From Mitosporidium daphniae (Eukaryota; Microsporidia): a stretch of 24,145 nucleotides of DNA. Below are positions 19,219 through 24,145 of this stretch, one piece after another (positions within the stretch are counted from its first letter, which is position 1; each line of letters opens with the position of its first letter). The stretch covers positions 1 through 24,145 of the forward strand of contig NW_013546147.1 in assembly GCF_000760515.2 (NCBI RefSeq), written 5' to 3'. The notes beneath the pieces were generated by a model that did no database searches, was not told the origin of the DNA, and saw only the letters and a program-made list of their open reading frames with translations. The position numbers and the translations under genes were made by a program.

Positions 19219-20357
19219 CTATTTGGGCCCGCTCTTGGCCCTAATGGATGCAGATAGCTCAGGTACAAGCTTAAAGATATCGCCCACGAGCCAGTAGTCA
19301 GATATTGAAAATATTGAGGCCTCTGGATCCTTATTAATGGAGACAATCACTTTGCTGTCTTTCATTCCAGCTACATGTTGAATGGCTCCCGAAATCCCGA
19401 CGGCAATGTAAAGATCTGGGGCCACAATCTTGCCAGTTTGTCCGACCTGGTGTTCGTTGGCAATAAACCCGCTATCGACGGCCGCTCTGGAGGCACCAAC
19501 TATTTAAAGTCATTATTGACCGTTGCCGTCGTACTTGCACCGCCCAAAGCGTCGGCTAATTCGAAAATAACTTCTTGAAAGAGCTGTGCTGAGCCTAGAG
19601 CCCTGCCGCCAGACACAACTATTTTTGCATCTGCCAACTCGGGTCTTTTCTTGGATGCAGGATCGCAATTAGATTTTTTGCTTAATAAAACAGAGCGAAA
19701 ATCTATTCACATGAGGCTCTGCAAAGATAAACCTTTTGATTTCAATAGATTTTCATGGTCTACATATTCGGGCGGAGAGAATGTAGCATTCTTTTCTTCA
19801 TCTACACCTGGAAAAGAAGAAGATCTTATTGTGATTAATTTAATAGGATCCAAAGAGCGCACTTTACAAAAGGCATTTCCTATGCAATATAAAGGCACCA
19901 AGAAATCACCTGCGAAAATGGGCCTCACAAAGACATTATCCGATTCGATCTTAATCACATCTGTGACCGGGGCTATGTCGATCATTGCAGCAAGACGAGG
20001 AACGAACGAACGAGTGATGGACGAGTTTGAGGCAATAAAATGTGTGACATCTCCCAATCGGCTTATTAAAGAGGACAATGATTCAGAAAGGGGTTCAGGC
20101 AGAGATTGTCCTTCGCCACTAATCGAATAATGAATTTTTCTCAAATGATTGCCGAGATCCTTGCTGTTTTCCTTGAATTTGGATAAGGATTCTGGAGAAT
20201 CAAAGAGTGCGATTCCTTCGGCCAAAGATGAACTTATCGATTTTGAAGCAAATATGGCATTTATATTTGAGGAATCAGGGGCTCCCTTATTATGCGAGAG
20301 CCATACCAACTTTGTGGCATAGCCTCTCAATGACGAGATACCGAACCGTTGTCGCAT
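19219..20357 (-). CDS. ETFA: Electron transfer flavoprotein alpha subunit, mitochondrial
   Basis: Four exons on the minus strand: 20357-19910, 19879-19711, 19680-19535 and 19499-19219, with introns of 30, 30 and 35 nt. The product is 347 residues. The N-terminus [20 protein letters not shown] is a good presequence with RGYA before a likely cleavage point. The FAD-binding half is strongly conserved: [70 protein letters not shown] and [13 protein letters not shown]. With ETF-beta it passes electrons from matrix acyl-CoA and amino-acid dehydrogenases to ETF-ubiquinone oxidoreductase, so its presence implies a quinone-linked respiratory chain. I chose the ATG at 20357; the longer frame upstream opens only at a GTG. 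It converges with transaldolase (176 bp between stops). Confidence 0.95.
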
Positions 20358-20430
20358 TTGGGCAAAAAACCAGCTAGGAAACACTCATCAAGTGATAAAT
20401 TTTCGATTGTTGTTTAATTTTATTTTACAA

Positions 20431-21892
<1,462 letters not shown>

Positions 21893-21917
21893 GTTGTAAA
21901 ATTTAGGGAACAAATAC

Positions 21918-21939
21918 GGAATAAATTTGGAATAAATTG
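21918..21939. repeat. 11-bp direct repeat in the VPS4/eL22 divergent promoter
   Basis: GGAATAAATTT at 21918-21928 is followed directly by GGAATAAATTG at 21929-21939. It lies close to the VPS4 start (21892) in the 164-bp gap shared with eL22 (22057). The gap also has a run of ten T (about 22002-22011). The repeat could be a paired factor site or plain slippage in AT-rich DNA. Confidence 0.5.
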
Positions 21940-22056
21940 GACCAAAATTTTAATTTCCTTTCACTTATTACACCCTGGCCATAAAATCGGGACAAAGTTA
22001 TTTTTTTTTTAGGGGTCGATAATTTCGAGAAACCTAATATTTTGTGAACCTATTCC

Positions 22057-22425
22057 ATGGCCATTATCAAACCAGCTCCCATTCCGTCTCGCAAATTTGT
22101 GATTGATTGCACCAAGCCCGTTAACGATGGTGTTTTTGATGTTGCTTTATTCGAAAAGTTTCTCCATGACCGCATTAAGGTGCACGGAAAAACAGGAAAT
22201 CTTGACCATATCGTCAATGTTTCTCGCTCTGGAGCCGTTGTGACCATCAGCGTACAGAACATCGAGTTTTCCAAGCGCTACCTCAAATATCTGTCAAAAA
22301 AATTCCTGAAAAAGAATTCCCTCAAGGATTGGCTTCGTGTAGTTTCTCTTGACAAGGCTACCTACCAGCTGAGATACTACAACATCAATGCTGATGCTGC
22401 AGAGGAGTCTTCTGATGAAGAATAG
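22057..22425 (+). CDS. RPL22: 60S ribosomal protein eL22
   Basis: A single frame of 122 codons starting at ATG 22057 (CC before the ATG). The sequence reads KFVIDCTKPVNDGVFDVALF, then EKFLHDRIKVHGKTGNLDHI, IEFSKRYLKYLSKKFLKKNS, LKDWLRVVSLDKATYQLRYY, and an acidic tail ending EESSDEE. This is the full, highly conserved eL22 pattern at its usual length. The protein binds 25S/28S rRNA near the exit side of the large subunit. The coding region has no intron, unlike eL30 in this window. It is followed 82 bp later by the SUN gene on the same strand. Confidence 0.98.
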   Translation: MAIIKPAPIPSRKFVIDCTKPVNDGVFDVALFEKFLHDRIKVHGKTGNLDHIVNVSRSGAVVTISVQNIEFSKRYLKYLSKKFLKKNSLKDWLRVVSLDKATYQLRYYNINADAAEESSDEE

Positions 22426-22507
22426 TTTCGTTAATAATAAATGGTCGTTTATTTTTAAACTTTAAATTAAACTTTGCCTTAAGTCTTTCATATTGGCGCC
22501 AATTTTT

Positions 22508-24145
22508 ATGGATCGCTTCATGGCCCCCCTGTTCGATTATGATAGTCATCGCAAAGGTCCCAGCACACCGGTGAGAAGATCTATTCGGATAGCGAAACAA
22601 TTGCAATCTGGCGAGGAATTGGATTTGCTCTCAAAATTGGAGGAAGAGGATGGCGAGGGGCTACCTCCGAATCATCATGCCAAGCCAAAGGGATTGACTA
22701 CGAAAAGCAGCCTTCGATGGCCGTTTTCATCTTACTCTGCGCCTGCAGATGAATCTTTCCCCGGAACACCAACAAGAGTGGCGACATTTCCGTTCTCCAC
22801 TCAATCGCAGCCTGCTAGAGAACTCTCTATTAGAGCTTTGGATTTTGAAAATACCAATGTCATTTCGAAGGAAAAAGTAATGTCAAGTGCTACCGAACAC
22901 AGACATGAAAACAACAATGTATTTGAAAATTCTTCTTCATCGCTTTCTGATTCTTCATCTTTTTCAGAGAAATCCTCCTCCTCAGATAGCATGATTTTTT
23001 TGAAGACCCCGAAGGTCCCTTTCAATCTTTGGTTGAGGAGATCGTTTTCGCAGTTTTCTTCATATTTGGCTTGGCCTTACAATGTTTCGCTAAGATTTAA
23101 GCCACTGATGGTCCTTTTCATAATAGCGCTCATTTTGCTGCTATCGATTAGGCATTTGTATAAGGGAAGAAGCAGGATATCATACGATTTTCCTGTCGAT
23201 TTGAATGGAATCAAATTTACAGAACACTTTGAAAAGCCAATAACACCACCGCAACCATCGTCATCATTTTCATCAGCATCCTCCTCCTTGACTTATAATG
23301 AGTTGCTTGCAAGGACTCAAGAATTAGAAAGGATAGTCACAGCCGTCGTTCAGCAGCAACATCAATTTACGGAAAGGTTTTTCCCACTTGCTGAAAACTA
23401 CAAAGCCTCTTATGATCAACTAGACAAAATACAATCCGAGTTTCTCACGGTCCAAGATAAATTTGAAGCCATGTCTTCAAAGCTTAATTTGCTTGATAGA
23501 GATATCGTAAGTCGCTCCGAGTTTGAGCTGAAGCTTTCCAGCTTGGTTTCTCAATTCAATGTAGCGCTTCTGAATACTTCACAAGCAACCTCTGAAATGT
23601 TTTCAGAGCTCAAGAGCCAAATACCAACGCAAGATATTCCCGATACAAATCGCCACCATCTTCGTGATCACAGCCACGAGCAGCCGGCCCAGCCCGATTA
23701 TGCCTTGTATAGTTTAGGAGCGAAGCCATTATTTATCCACTCCTCAGATACGCTTCATGTGCTAAATAGCTTCATTAGTAGGCATTTTGGCGTTGGCGTG
23801 ATTGGGAAGGCACATTTTTATGCACTGCTTCCTGGGGTTGTCCCAGGGAATTGCTGGTGCTTTAATGGAAATCGGGGAAATTTTTCTTTTTCCATTCCAA
23901 GGGCAATTGCTCCATCCTCTTTTTCAATTGACCATCCATCCTCAGCTACGCTCGCCAATCGCTCTTCGGCCCCGCGAAAAATCGAATTGTGGGCCTCTTC
24001 TGATGTAGATCTTGAGAGTACTGATAACATCTTTGTTCGTCTTTTCAGAAAGATCTCCAGAGCTTCTTCAACAGATCCGTGGGATTCTTTCCTTGGTGCG
24101 TTTGAATACGACATTGATGGGCTTTCTACGCAGACATTTGCCATT
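22508..24145 (+). CDS. SUN-domain inner nuclear membrane protein, 3' end outside window
   Basis: From ATG 22508 the frame stays open for exactly 546 codons to the last base, with no intron. Because it has no stop in the window it is easy to miss. Residues 1-30 include a basic patch PVRRSIRIAK. A Ser/Glu-rich stretch follows. One membrane segment lies at about 199-214 (PLMVLFIIALILLLSI). A predicted coiled coil spans about 265-370 (LLARTQELERIVTAVVQQQH onward). The SUN domain begins at about 397 with DYALYSLGAK and continues with VVPGNCWCFNGNRGNFSFSI, IDHPSS, SSAPRKIELWAS and LGAFEYDIDG. These match the SUN pattern of PGNCWxFxGxxG, LEHxP, SAPKDFxVYG and LGxFxYD. SUN proteins form trimers in the perinuclear space and bind KASH peptides to make the LINC complex. 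The last part of the SUN domain is beyond the window. Confidence 0.94.
   Translation, partial: MDRFMAPLFDYDSHRKGPSTPVRRSIRIAKQLQSGEELDLLSKLEEEDGEGLPPNHHAKPKGLTTKSSLRWPFSSYSAPADESFPGTPTRVATFPFSTQSQPARELSIRALDFENTNVISKEKVMSSATEHRHENNNVFENSSSSLSDSSSFSEKSSSSDSMIFLKTPKVPFNLWLRRSFSQFSSYLAWPYNVSLRFKPLMVLFIIALILLLSIRHLYKGRSRISYDFPVDLNGIKFTEHFEKPITPPQPSSSFSSASSSLTYNELLARTQELERIVTAVVQQQHQFTERFFPLAENYKASYDQLDKIQSEFLTVQDKFEAMSSKLNLLDRDIVSRSEFELKLSSLVSQFNVALLNTSQATSEMFSELKSQIPTQDIPDTNRHHLRDHSHEQPAQPDYALYSLGAKPLFIHSSDTLHVLNSFISRHFGVGVIGKAHFYALLPGVVPGNCWCFNGNRGNFSFSIPRAIAPSSFSIDHPSSATLANRSSAPRKIELWASSDVDLESTDNIFVRLFRKISRASSTDPWDSFLGAFEYDIDGLSTQTFAI

Noticed and set aside
19053-19346. Lys/Arg-rich minus-strand frame (KVKNNIKNRKSLNKR...) resembling a small ribosomal protein such as eL29
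   Set aside because: No ATG occurs in the part outside ETF-alpha, the upstream half is a shadow of ETF-alpha, and a splice into it would delete the conserved VPELSASI end.
22801-23025. Acidic minus-strand frame (SEEEDFSEKDEESESDEEEF)
   Set aside because: It is antisense to the Ser-rich stretch of the SUN protein, whose frame is open across the whole region.

Overview
This is a window of compact eukaryotic nuclear DNA. Nearly every gene is a conserved housekeeping gene: fibrillarin, ribosomal proteins eL22 and eL30, eIF3j, VPS4, transaldolase, a leukotriene-A4-hydrolase-type aminopeptidase, ETF-alpha, a mitochondrial class-I release factor, a DEAD-box helicase with a GUCT domain, and a SUN-domain protein. 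Genes lie only tens of bases apart. Many are cut by GT-AG introns of only about 24-37 nt, and 38 of these can be placed by restoring the conserved protein frame. Three genes point to working mitochondria (mtRF1, ETF-alpha, a TMEM242-like protein). Taken together this resembles a small-genome early fungal or Microsporidia-related lineage such as Mitosporidium or Paramicrosporidium. That placement is inference; no rRNA or phylogeny is available here.

Layout, left to right. 1-1476: C-terminal part of a large protein resembling the DUF3638/DUF3645 family. 1477-2138: the longest gene-poor gap, with a short tandem repeat. 2139-3425: a short TMEM242-like membrane protein, then fibrillarin. 3463-6660: a seven-exon CPSF_A/DDB1/SF3b130-type beta-propeller protein, convergent with eIF3j (6781-7490, minus). 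7562-10720: two consecutive plus-strand genes for tail-anchored proteins that I do not recognise by homology. Their C-termini look like KASH peptides. 10769-17903: a long minus-strand run of mtRF1, the DEAD/GUCT helicase, a decayed duplicate of that helicase's 5' end, the M1 aminopeptidase/LTA4H, eL30 and a UPF0538 protein. 17963-19042: transaldolase, plus strand, divergent from UPF0538. 19219-21892: ETF-alpha and VPS4, minus strand. 22057-22425: eL22. 22508 to the end: a long open frame that runs off the window and encodes a SUN-domain inner-nuclear-membrane protein.

How the parts relate. Ribosome biogenesis and translation are represented by fibrillarin, eL22, eL30, eIF3j and mtRF1. Mitochondrial function is represented by mtRF1, ETF-alpha, the TMEM242-like protein and possibly the helicase. 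Membrane remodelling is represented by VPS4. The SUN protein and the two tail-anchored proteins may supply both halves of a LINC (nuclear envelope bridge) complex. That link is the main speculative idea offered. I see no mobile elements, CRISPR arrays, rRNA or tRNA genes.
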